DNA from: an uncultured Bacilli bacterium
GTDB taxonomy: Bacteria > Bacillota_I > Bacilli_A > RF39 > UBA660
Reading direction: 5' to 3'
Assembly (NCBI GenBank): GCA_947625635.1
Contig: CANQPA010000013.1
Span: 1 to 33,182, forward strand
Length of the DNA: 33,182 nt
The stretch's first letter is position 1. Each line of letters starts with the position of its first letter. Of this stretch, positions 26,791-33,182 are shown piece after piece. The notes below the pieces were generated by a model that did not search any database, was not told where the DNA came from, and saw nothing but the letters and a program-made list of their open reading frames with translations. Made by a program: the position numbers and the translations under genes.

Positions 26791-26881
26791 TATAATATTA
26801 AAAACGATTAGTATTATTAATTAGGGTGTATTGTGTAAATTCACTTTTGGCCCTCATATATACTATATTTAGGAGGTTAAC
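26791..26881 (+). promoter_or_regulatory. deoC -10 region and leader
   Basis: TATAAT at 26791-26796 (poor -35, TGCTTT at 17 nt) would start transcription near 26803 and give an 80-nt leader. The leader can form AGGG...CCCT enclosing GTG TAAATT CAC, then TTAGGAGG. No known riboswitch class is recognised. The preceding part of the 200-nt gap (26681-26790) shows nothing else. Confidence 0.35.
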
Positions 26882-27535
26882 ATGGAATTAAATAAATATA
26901 TAGATCATACTAATTTAAATAATACAGCTACTTTAAAAGATATAGAAAAATTATGTAATGAAGCTATAAAATATAAGTTTCAAAGCGTTTGTGTATATCC
27001 ATACTATGTAACTTTAGCTAAAAAATTATTAAAAGGGAGTAATGTAGATGTTTGTACAGTAATTGGATTTCCGAGTGGGGAATCGACTAAAGAAACGAAG
27101 GTATATGAAGCGATAGATGCAGTAGAAAATGGTGCTGACGAGATTGACATGGTTATAAATATTTCAGCTTTAAAAAATGGAGATTATGATTATATAAAAG
27201 AGGAAATAGAAGAAATTAGAGATGCTATTGATGGTAAAATTTTAAAGGTAATTATAGAAACCTGTCTTTTAACTTGTGATGAAATAATAAAAATGACACA
27301 AATTTGTAATGAAACGTATGTTAACTTTGTTAAAACTTCAACTGGATTTAGTGAATATGGTGCTAGAGTTGAGGATATTGAACTTATAAATAAATATAAA
27401 AATGATTTACTTGAAATTAAAGCAAGTGGAGGAATTAAAGATTATAAGACTTTGGAAGAAATGGTTACTGCCGGTGCTACTAGAATTGGCACAAGTAGTG
27501 GAGTCCAAATTATGAACGAAAAAGATAATTCTTGA
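26882..27535 (+). CDS. deoC: Deoxyribose-phosphate aldolase
   Basis: It cleaves 2-deoxyribose-5-phosphate to acetaldehyde and glyceraldehyde-3-phosphate in deoxynucleoside catabolism. The TIM-barrel protein has 217 residues with IDHTNL, VIGFPSG, GADEIDMVIN, the Schiff-base lysine in FVKTSTGF and the second lysine in IKASGGI, ending GTSSG. AGGAGG precedes the start. Other deo genes are absent here, so it stands alone. It ends in TGA, in line with code 11. No clear terminator follows; a weak AATATATAT/ATATATATT repeat lies near 27610-27633. Confidence 0.96.
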   Translation: MELNKYIDHTNLNNTATLKDIEKLCNEAIKYKFQSVCVYPYYVTLAKKLLKGSNVDVCTVIGFPSGESTKETKVYEAIDAVENGADEIDMVINISALKNGDYDYIKEEIEEIRDAIDGKILKVIIETCLLTCDEIIKMTQICNETYVNFVKTSTGFSEYGARVEDIELINKYKNDLLEIKASGGIKDYKTLEEMVTAGATRIGTSSGVQIMNEKDNS

Positions 27536-27671
27536 AATCTAAAATAACATTATTTGAAGATTTAAAATGATAGATTTTATAAAATATATTAATTATTTAA
27601 AAAATATATATCGATTAAATGCATAATATATATTGTTATTGTGCTTTTTTTTATTCTAATATTAATTTATC

Positions 27672-27700
27672 TTGACAAAATTTTGTAATAGTGTTATTAT
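27672..27700 (+). promoter_or_regulatory. Promoter of the repeat-containing surface protein
   Basis: TTGACA, a 17-nt spacer and TATTAT, with GTGT upstream of the -10. It is close in sequence to the promoter at 29300. Confidence 0.75.
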
Positions 27701-27730
27701 ATATGACATTAAAAAGTGAGGGGATTATAG

Positions 27731-29263
27731 ATGTACGATGATAGAAAAGAAAAATTTTCGTTTAAGAGTTTCTTTTTGACTCTTTTATTAGTGTTACTGT
27801 TTATATTTTTAATGCTTTGGTTATTCCCAACTAAAAGTTATTTAGATAGCAAATTAGATGATAGTCAGACAATTTATAATTTGGATAGACTATCTGTTTT
27901 ATATGATGAAATATTTGCGAATAATGTAGAGAGAATGAAAGATGCTGCTATCGGGTATTTTACTAATGAAAGAATGCCACAAAAAGTGGGTGAAAGTAAG
28001 AAACTAACTTTAAAAGAAATGTATGACTTACATCTAGTTCTTAAAATGAAGGATAAAGATGGAAATCCTTGTGACACAGAAAAATCATATGTACAAATGA
28101 CTAAGTACACAGAAGAATACAGATTAAAAGTTAATTTAAGTTGTGGTGATCAAGAAGATTATATTATAGTTTATTTGGGATGTTATTCATATTGTTCGAA
28201 TGGTATATGTGAAAAACAAGTATCAACACCGTCAAGTCTTACCTTAAAAGAAGAAAAACAAAAAGAGCAAGAAGAGCAGGAAAAAGAACATAATACTCAG
28301 GATCCTGATAACAAATATTCTTGTAAAGTTGTCGATGGTAAGTATTATGATTCAAATGGCAATATTGTAAGTAAATCTGATTATAATAGATTATGTAACG
28401 TTCCGTCAGATAACAAACATTATTGTGAGGTTGTCGATGGTAAGTATTATGATTCAAATGGCAATATCGTAAGTAAATCTGAATATGTACAATCATGTAG
28501 CACTGTTAGTAAGAAGTATATGTATGAGTATAAAAAAGAAACTAATGGTGGTACTACTTGTACTGCGTGGTCTAATTGGCAAAAAGAACCAGTGAAGGCA
28601 ACAGACAAAATAAAAGTACAAACTAAAACTGAAAAAGAAATTATTGGATATACGACTTCTAAAGTTAAGACTGGGACTAAAGTTGAAACTATTACAAAAA
28701 AAGTAACTGAGAAGTATATAAAAGGTTATACTACTGAATTAGTAGTTGTCGGAACAAAAGATGTAATTGTAGGTAGTACAACAAAACAGGTTACAGAAAA
28801 GGTTGCTGTTGGAACAGTGGAAAAATACTATGGAATTGATTCAGGAACTGTAGTTCCAAAAAGTACTGATACTGTTAAGTATAAGAACGTGACAGTTAAT
28901 AGACCAGATTCTTGTTCAAATTGTGAAACTGAAACTAGGTATACTTGGGAAATTTGGAAAGTGGAAACAGTATATGATGTTGTAACAAAAAATGTTACAG
29001 TTCCAGTTTATAGAACTATAAATGTATATGAAAAAAAGGAAATTCCGGTATATGATTATAGAGTAGTTGAAAAACAGGAAAAAGTATATACTCCTGTATA
29101 TGAAGAAATTAAAACTCCACAATATGGCGATATAACATATTATAGATTTAAAACTTGTGAAACAAAAAAAGGAGAAGTATCTATTGTTTGGAGTTATAGT
29201 CAACATGATGCTGATTTGATTGGTCAAGGATACAAATTAACAGGTAATGTAAAACAAGTATAA
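27731..29263 (+). CDS. Membrane-anchored surface protein with tandem and degenerate repeats
   Basis: I do not recognise a family for this 510-residue protein. A short basic cytoplasmic N-terminus precedes one membrane helix (about 14-32). Next come an extracellular Cys-containing domain (about 40-165; Cys near 114, 138, 151, 155 and 160), a Glu/Gln/Lys-rich linker, and two near-identical 34-residue repeats (VVDGKYYDSNGNIVSKS; about 195-260). The C-terminal half consists of degenerate beta-strand repeats rich in Val, Thr and Tyr (GYTT...VGTK; VPVYR, IPVYDYR, YTPVYEE) and ends in a domain with QHDADLIGQGY. No LPXTG is seen. It is a likely cell-surface structural or adhesive protein, expressed from a good promoter and followed by a terminator. 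Confidence 0.75.
   Translation: MYDDRKEKFSFKSFFLTLLLVLLFIFLMLWLFPTKSYLDSKLDDSQTIYNLDRLSVLYDEIFANNVERMKDAAIGYFTNERMPQKVGESKKLTLKEMYDLHLVLKMKDKDGNPCDTEKSYVQMTKYTEEYRLKVNLSCGDQEDYIIVYLGCYSYCSNGICEKQVSTPSSLTLKEEKQKEQEEQEKEHNTQDPDNKYSCKVVDGKYYDSNGNIVSKSDYNRLCNVPSDNKHYCEVVDGKYYDSNGNIVSKSEYVQSCSTVSKKYMYEYKKETNGGTTCTAWSNWQKEPVKATDKIKVQTKTEKEIIGYTTSKVKTGTKVETITKKVTEKYIKGYTTELVVVGTKDVIVGSTTKQVTEKVAVGTVEKYYGIDSGTVVPKSTDTVKYKNVTVNRPDSCSNCETETRYTWEIWKVETVYDVVTKNVTVPVYRTINVYEKKEIPVYDYRVVEKQEKVYTPVYEEIKTPQYGDITYYRFKTCETKKGEVSIVWSYSQHDADLIGQGYKLTGNVKQV
28328..28482 (+). repeat. Tandem repeat inside the surface protein gene
   Basis: A 53-nt block at 28328-28380 recurs at 28430-28482 with a single mismatch (ATTGTAAG versus ATCGTAAG). 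The period is 102 nt, or 34 codons. The flanking parts of the unit are less conserved. It implies recent duplication or gene conversion. Confidence 0.9.
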
Positions 29264-29289
29264 AAAAGTGTCTTTTAACACTTTTTTCT
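29262..29289 (+). terminator. Terminator of the repeat-containing surface protein
   Basis: AAAAAGTGT CTTTTA ACACTTTTT overlapping the stop codon, followed by TCTTG and further Ts. Confidence 0.85.
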
Positions 29290-29299
29290 TGATTTTTAT

Positions 29300-29328
29300 T
29301 TGACAAAGTATTTTGTATGTGTTACTAT
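29300..29328 (+). promoter_or_regulatory. Promoter of the 139-residue unknown protein
   Basis: TTGACA, a 17-nt spacer and TACTAT, with a TGTGT element before the -10. AGGAGGTG precedes the start codon. Confidence 0.75.
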
Positions 29329-29364
29329 TTATATAGAATAGAGTAGTGTAATAGGAGGTGAACT

Positions 29365-29784
29365 ATGAAAGAAACATACATATTTGATTATACTAATGAA
29401 AATGAGTTTAGAAAGCTAGAACGTTCAATAAAAAAATATAATACGTTAGCATATAAAAAATTGTATTTTGAGTATTATCCGTCATTAAAGGAAGGAAAAT
29501 TTTTGGGTAAGTTAATATCTACAAATAAATCAAATGGTACGTCTGCTTATGAGCTGAAACTTCCAACTGATGCTATGTTTTCTAAGGTTCACGGAGATAT
29601 TAGGCTATATTATATTGTTTATCATAAAGAAAAAATTGTTATGTTAGATAAATTTGAACCTATTGATATATTAAGCGAAGGACATGCTTCTGAGCTTGTG
29701 ACTTATAAAGGCGTAATGGTTTCAAAACAGCATGCAGAAAAGGACATGTTTAAAATAAATTTGCTTAATATGATTCAAAAGTAA
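29365..29784 (+). CDS. Protein of unknown function
   Basis: This 139-residue soluble protein belongs to no family that I recognise. It starts MKETYIFDYTNENEFRKLE, and is a mix of amphipathic helix and beta-like segments (IRLYYIVYHKEKIVMLDKFEP). The C-terminus is helical (KQHAEKDMFKINLLNMI). No signal peptide, membrane helix or cysteine motif is present. It has its own promoter and terminator, and lies directly before the two ClpX-like ATPase genes. A functional link to them (for example adaptor or substrate) is only a guess from position. Confidence 0.7.
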   Translation: MKETYIFDYTNENEFRKLERSIKKYNTLAYKKLYFEYYPSLKEGKFLGKLISTNKSNGTSAYELKLPTDAMFSKVHGDIRLYYIVYHKEKIVMLDKFEPIDILSEGHASELVTYKGVMVSKQHAEKDMFKINLLNMIQK

Positions 29785-29827
29785 ACGTTATTTGGCAATA
29801 ATATATAATAGTTTGATTTGTCAAAAT

Positions 29828-29858
29828 AAAACTACTTTAATTATAAGTAGTTTTATTA
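29828..29858 (+). terminator. Terminator before the AAA+ genes
   Basis: AAAACTACTT TAATTAT AAGTAGTTTT followed by ATTATTT. The stem is 10 bp and perfect. Confidence 0.85.
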
Positions 29859-29860
29859 TT

Positions 29861-29893
29861 TATAATATGGTATAATAGTCCTAAATTGAGGTG
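29861..29893 (+). promoter_or_regulatory. -10 boxes and ribosome binding site of the first ClpX-like gene
   Basis: Two TATAAT hexamers (29861-29866 and 29871-29876) without a good -35, then GAGGTG (29888-29893), 6 nt before ATG 29900. Confidence 0.45.
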
Positions 29894-29899
29894 ATAATT

Positions 29900-31273
29900 A
29901 TGCCACACTTAGAATTAGGGTATTTATTTAAGAAAAAATATGTAACGTATAAAAAGAAAAAATATGAGATTTTTGAATTTATTGATTATGTTGCTGGTAT
30001 TAGTTTTATGAATAATCAATATGATAATATATGTAATATATTAAGTGGAAATAATGCTGGGATATACGCAGATGTTATCAACTCAAATGCCAATGAAGGG
30101 GAATATGTTTTTTTATCCGATGACATTGATCGTGCTATAGAATATAATGATAATTCTGTAGATTTTGATGCAATTCGAAAAAAAAGAATTAAATCAATTG
30201 CAAAATATTATTTAAGAAGTAATGGCATTAGATTATCAAAATTATCAGATGAAGATTTAATATCATTTATGGATAAGAATAATAAAATACAATCGGATTT
30301 TATCGAAGACATATTTGAGAATACTATTGATATATCATCTATGTATGCTCATATAAAAAAGACAATAATTTCACAGGATGAACAAATAATGCAAATACTT
30401 ACAGCGCTATTTAAAAATCAAAAAGTCGTTAATTCAGATTTGGACATGGACTTAATTGCTAAATTGAAAGAAAATATTTTAATTTGTGGCTCTACTGGTA
30501 CAGGGAAAACAGAAATATTAAAAAGAATTTCCAAATTATATAAAATTCCTGTTGTTATTGAAGATGCAACATCTCTTTCTGAAACTGGATATCAGGGAAG
30601 AAAAATTACTGATATGCTTGAAGATTTGTGTTTAGCATCAAATGGAGACCTTGATTTAGCTGAAAAAGGCATTTTAGTTATTGATGAATTTGATAAGCTT
30701 GCGGAAAGATCAAGCGATAGTGAGTCCCATGTTTCTAGATTAGGTGTGCAAAGATCTTTGTTAAAATTATTGGATGGTTCTTTATTTTATTTTGATAATA
30801 AAAAATTTGATACGTCTAAATTAACAGTAGTAGGACTTGGCGCCTTTACTGGAATAACTAATGATGATGGGTATAAACATCTTACAACTGATGATTTTAT
30901 GAAGTATGGAATTATGAGAGAATTGATTGGAAGGTTTTCAAAAACAATTTCTATGAATCCGTTAAAAAAAGAAGATATAATCAAGATATTAAATGAGTCT
31001 AATTTTAGTCCATTAAATACATATAAAAAATTATTTGAAATGTTAGGAGTTAGTTTTGAATTCAATGATGATTTTGTAGAATATATAGCGGAATTAGCTA
31101 TAGCTAAAAAGAGTGGTGCTAGAAGTTTAAAAACAGTTTTTGATGATTGCATTAGCAGTGCTCTATTTAGCATTTTTGCAGGAGAATATTCTAGAATTTC
31201 TTTAGTAAAACCAAACGATGAAAATAATAAACCTTATATTTTAACGAAATTAAAAACAAAAAAGAAAAAATAG
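29900..31273 (+). CDS. ClpX-like AAA+ ATPase 1
   Basis: This protein has 457 residues from ATG 29900; the track GTG at 29891 lies within the ribosome binding site. The N-terminal region (about 1-145) is unlike any domain I know. The AAA+ core has Walker A GSTGTGKTE (about 197), ClpX-like VIEDATSLSETGYQG with a pore-loop-like YQG (231-233), Walker B ILVIDEFDK (about 258), VSRLGVQRSLLKLLDG, GIMRELIGRF and sensor-2 GARSLK. This is a ClpX/HslU-type unfoldase core. The cysteine zinc-binding domain of ClpX is absent. Only about a dozen residues separate GAFTG from the DDFMKYG motif, where ClpX carries the IGF loop, so docking to ClpP is unlikely. A protease-independent remodeller is inferred. Confidence 0.85.
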   Translation: MPHLELGYLFKKKYVTYKKKKYEIFEFIDYVAGISFMNNQYDNICNILSGNNAGIYADVINSNANEGEYVFLSDDIDRAIEYNDNSVDFDAIRKKRIKSIAKYYLRSNGIRLSKLSDEDLISFMDKNNKIQSDFIEDIFENTIDISSMYAHIKKTIISQDEQIMQILTALFKNQKVVNSDLDMDLIAKLKENILICGSTGTGKTEILKRISKLYKIPVVIEDATSLSETGYQGRKITDMLEDLCLASNGDLDLAEKGILVIDEFDKLAERSSDSESHVSRLGVQRSLLKLLDGSLFYFDNKKFDTSKLTVVGLGAFTGITNDDGYKHLTTDDFMKYGIMRELIGRFSKTISMNPLKKEDIIKILNESNFSPLNTYKKLFEMLGVSFEFNDDFVEYIAELAIAKKSGARSLKTVFDDCISSALFSIFAGEYSRISLVKPNDENNKPYILTKLKTKKKK

Positions 31274-31354
31274 TTTATAAAAAATAAATGTGATTATATA
31301 TTAATATTCTAATTATGTATTTTTTATTCTAAAAATTCCAATTTTCTATTCTAT

Positions 31355-31435
31355 TATAATGATACGAGTGAGGTAAAGTTGATATTTTTAGATTTCGCGT
31401 TATAGTAAATCACCAATAAGGGGGGAGGGAAATAC
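31355..31435 (+). promoter_or_regulatory. -10 box and leader of the second ClpX-like gene
   Basis: TATAAT at 31355-31360 would start a leader of about 70 nt ending in the unusually G-rich ribosome binding site AAGGGGGGAGGG. A short open frame (TTG ATA TTT TTA GAT TTC GCG TTA TAG) follows a GAGG in the leader and might be a leader peptide. The 31274-31354 stretch is plain AT-rich sequence with no convincing terminator. Confidence 0.4.
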
Positions 31436-32782
31436 ATGAATATTGTTATGAATTATGTTGGTTTAGCTGATTTATTAGAAAGAAAAGAGTGCATTGTTGA
31501 CGGGAAAAAACGAATATATTATGAAAAATTGGGACCTTGTATTGGTTTTGGCTACAATTTTAGTAATAATGGAAAATCATTTGCTGTTTTAACAGGAAAA
31601 TTGGCAGGGGAAGTAATAGATTCTAATTCTGTTTATTATTATGCTAATTTTAAAACGTTTAGAGACCTCTGTAAAGAAAATAATGATGTCTATGACTATA
31701 ATAAATTTATGTGTTACTATCAAAATGATATTGGCGCCTATTTCATTTATGATCACGATAAACTATGCTATTCAAAAATAACTGATCCAGAATTATTACG
31801 AAAAATGCAAGTTGCAGCTAAAGATCATGATGATGCAAATTTAAATAACAATATAAATATTTCTCAAATATATTCTGAAATTAAGAAAACAATTATTTCT
31901 CAAGATAAACAAATTATGCAAATATTAACCTCTCTTTTTAAAAATCAAAAAGTTATAAATTTACCGCTTAGTATTGATATGATAACAAGATTAAAGGAAA
32001 ATATTATTGTTTATGGTCCTACGGGAACAGGAAAAACTGAAATTTTAAAAAGAATTGCTAATATGTATAAAATTCCTATCGTTATTGAGGATGCAACGTC
32101 TTTTTCTGAAACTGGATATATTGGTAGAAATATTACAGATATGTTAGAAAATTTGTATTTAGCTGCTGGTAATAATATCGAAAAAGCCCAAAAAGGAATT
32201 TTAGTTATAGATGAATTTGATAAATTGGCAGAAAAAAATAATTCTTCCCACGACCATGTTTCAAGAATTGGGGTTCAAAGATCATTACTAAAATTATTAG
32301 ATGGTTCAACATTTTATTTTGGAGACAAAAAATTCAATACATCAAGACTTTCCGTTGTTGCTTTAGGTGCATTTACAGGAATAGTAGACAACGATGATTA
32401 TTCAAATGTATCATTAAATGACTTTGTAAATTATGGGATAATGCGAGAGTTAATAGGGAGATTCTCAAAATTAGTTGCTATGAATTCTTTATCAAAAGAG
32501 GATATTAAGAAAATTTTAAAAGAATCTAATTTTAGCCCATTAAATACATATAAATTATTATTTGAATCTATGAATATAAAATTTTCATATGATGAAGATT
32601 TTGTTGATTACATCGCAGAAAAGGCATTTGTATTAAATAGTGGCGCTAGGAGTTTGAAAACAATTTTTGATGATACTATTAATAGTGCTATGTTTAAAAT
32701 TTTCACAGGAGAGTATTCTGAGATAAGTTTAACAGGACCTACTAATGAACAAAGATCTTATTTATTAACAAAAAAAAGATGA
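31436..32782 (+). CDS. ClpX-like AAA+ ATPase 2
   Basis: This 448-residue protein is a paralogue of the preceding gene. The AAA+ cores align without large gaps and most residues match (KKTIISQD.QIMQILT; ILKRI; GILVIDEFDKLAE; VQRSLLKLLDG; ESNFSPLNTYK.LFE). Walker A is GPTGTGKTE (about 194), the pore loop reads GYIG (227-230), and sensor-2 is GARSLK. The N-terminal region (about 1-140, Tyr/Asn-rich, beginning MNIVMNYVGLADLLERKE) shows no similarity to that of paralogue 1. It also lacks a zinc domain and an IGF loop. The two may form separate or mixed hexamers that share a motor but recognise different partners. It ends in TGA. Confidence 0.85.
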   Translation: MNIVMNYVGLADLLERKECIVDGKKRIYYEKLGPCIGFGYNFSNNGKSFAVLTGKLAGEVIDSNSVYYYANFKTFRDLCKENNDVYDYNKFMCYYQNDIGAYFIYDHDKLCYSKITDPELLRKMQVAAKDHDDANLNNNINISQIYSEIKKTIISQDKQIMQILTSLFKNQKVINLPLSIDMITRLKENIIVYGPTGTGKTEILKRIANMYKIPIVIEDATSFSETGYIGRNITDMLENLYLAAGNNIEKAQKGILVIDEFDKLAEKNNSSHDHVSRIGVQRSLLKLLDGSTFYFGDKKFNTSRLSVVALGAFTGIVDNDDYSNVSLNDFVNYGIMRELIGRFSKLVAMNSLSKEDIKKILKESNFSPLNTYKLLFESMNIKFSYDEDFVDYIAEKAFVLNSGARSLKTIFDDTINSAMFKIFTGEYSEISLTGPTNEQRSYLLTKKR

Positions 32783-33000
32783 TTGTATTGATGGAAGTTA
32801 AGCTTTTGAACAAAAAAATTAATTTCATACTAAAGTCGGGTATATTAAAAATCCTTGGCTTTTTATATGCACAAAAATCCTCCCTTAAATTATTGCTTGT
32901 AATATTACACAATTTAGTTTCTGCCAAATTTTACACAGATAAAAATGATTATATTTTCCAACTTAAAATAATAAAAATATTTTATACATATGTATATTAG
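32779..33000 (+). CDS. Doubtful small ORF downstream of the AAA+ pair
   Basis: This open frame of 73 codons overlaps the preceding stop (ATGA), which would allow translational coupling. The product would be basic and hydrophobic (KLLLVILHNLV) with no family resemblance. Third positions contain more G and C (TCG, GGC, TCC, GCC) than neighbouring genes and there is no clear ribosome binding site. It may well be non-coding 3' sequence or gene debris. Confidence 0.22.
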   Translation: MIVLMEVKLLNKKINFILKSGILKILGFLYAQKSSLKLLLVILHNLVSAKFYTDKNDYIFQLKIIKIFYTYVY

Positions 33001-33083
33001 TTGTAAATATGAAAGTGTGTTTTATGAATTGAAATAATTAATTAAAACTATAAAAATTATAGAATGAATTTAAACATTTTAAA

Positions 33084-33106
33084 ACTCGAACTATAATAGT
33101 CCGAGT
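33084..33106 (-). terminator. Possible minus-strand hairpin terminator
   Basis: ACTCGGACTA TTA TAGTTCGAGT, read on the minus strand, pairs over 10 bp with one G-U wobble and is followed by TTTTAAAA. On the plus strand the same position is an A-C mismatch, which favours a minus-strand RNA. It could end a gene lying beyond the right edge. Confidence 0.4.
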
Positions 33107-33115
33107 CAGACTGTT

Positions 33116-33155
33116 GACAAATAGGTAAAAAAATTACTTATTTGTCTTTTATTTT
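33116..33155 (+). terminator. Strong plus-strand terminator near the right edge
   Basis: GACAAATAGGTAA, a 5-nt A loop and TTACTTATTTGTC make a 13-bp stem with one G-U, then TTTTATTTT. It probably ends the transcript of the second AAA+ gene, which would then have a long 3' region (32783-33115). Confidence 0.8.
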
Positions 33156-33182
33156 GAAAAATTATAGATATTATTAGAAAAA

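Noticed and set aside
28328-28482. CRISPR-like direct repeats
   Set aside because: There are only two copies, in frame within a coding sequence with a 102-nt period. They are protein repeats, not a CRISPR array.
28239-28496. Minus-strand 85-residue ORF with internal repeat
   Set aside because: The repeat only reflects the tandem repeat of the plus-strand surface protein gene.
30787-31173. Minus-strand 128-residue ORF inside the first ClpX-like gene
   Set aside because: It is fully antisense to the conserved AAA+ core and has no promoter or ribosome binding site.
32742-32927. Minus-strand 61-residue ORF downstream of the AAA+ pair
   Set aside because: There is no family match, it overlaps the end of the second AAA+ gene, and no ribosome binding site is seen.

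Overview
The window is strongly AT-rich, tightly packed DNA from a low-GC Gram-positive bacterium of the Bacilli. UGA is a stop codon here: deoC, folD, the FAD oxidoreductase and the last AAA+ gene end in TGA, and prfB (RF2) carries the classical UGA-dependent programmed frameshift, so the genetic code is 11 and not the Mollicute code 4. Several genes point to an endospore former: an SspI-type small acid-soluble spore protein behind a sigma-G-like promoter, and two tiny YjcZ-like sporulation peptides behind a sigma-K-like promoter. The AT bias, short intergenic gaps and several divergent family members suggest an uncultured gut-type Bacilli/Erysipelotrichia-related lineage. That placement is inference.

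Layout. 1-9800 is mostly core: tgt, a metallophosphoesterase, prfB, a YitT membrane protein, ftsE-ftsX, a COG2509 FAD oxidoreductase, a convergent DUF192 gene, an orphan Flp-like pilin, and glyS behind a compact T-box leader. 9800-10340 holds two minus-strand genes, sspI and a Pro/Met-rich, probably spore-related protein. 10400-15830 is one long co-directional cluster: trmB, a lipoprotein, an acidic soluble protein, DUF948 (YtxG-like), YtxH, a single-pass membrane protein, and a 691-residue double solute-binding-domain protein with a degenerate GGDEF domain. 15830-18110 holds recX and a convergent membrane-anchored PrsA-like foldase. 18170-18480 is the YjcZ-like pair. 18540-23250 is housekeeping: a cysteine desulfurase, a divergent FolD, tmcAL (minus), DUF177, rpmF and lepB.

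23300-33182 is the accessory end. It has a 937-residue exported protein with alternating Ig-like modules, a PH-domain protein, deoC, a repeat-containing membrane-anchored surface protein, an unknown small protein, and two consecutive ClpX-like AAA+ ATPases. The ATPases share a closely similar AAA+ core, have unrelated N-terminal domains, and lack both the ClpX zinc-binding domain and the IGF loop used to dock ClpP. They are the best candidate here for an undescribed system. Next in interest are the degenerate GGDEF sensor, the FolD with altered catalytic residues, and the T-box leader with almost no room for a standard stem I.

Most operon ends carry clear intrinsic terminators, several of them bidirectional, and many starts are preceded by TTGACA/TATAAT-type promoters with 17-nt spacers. 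No tRNA, rRNA, CRISPR array, transposase or prophage gene was seen. All functions are read from motifs by eye; no database search was run.
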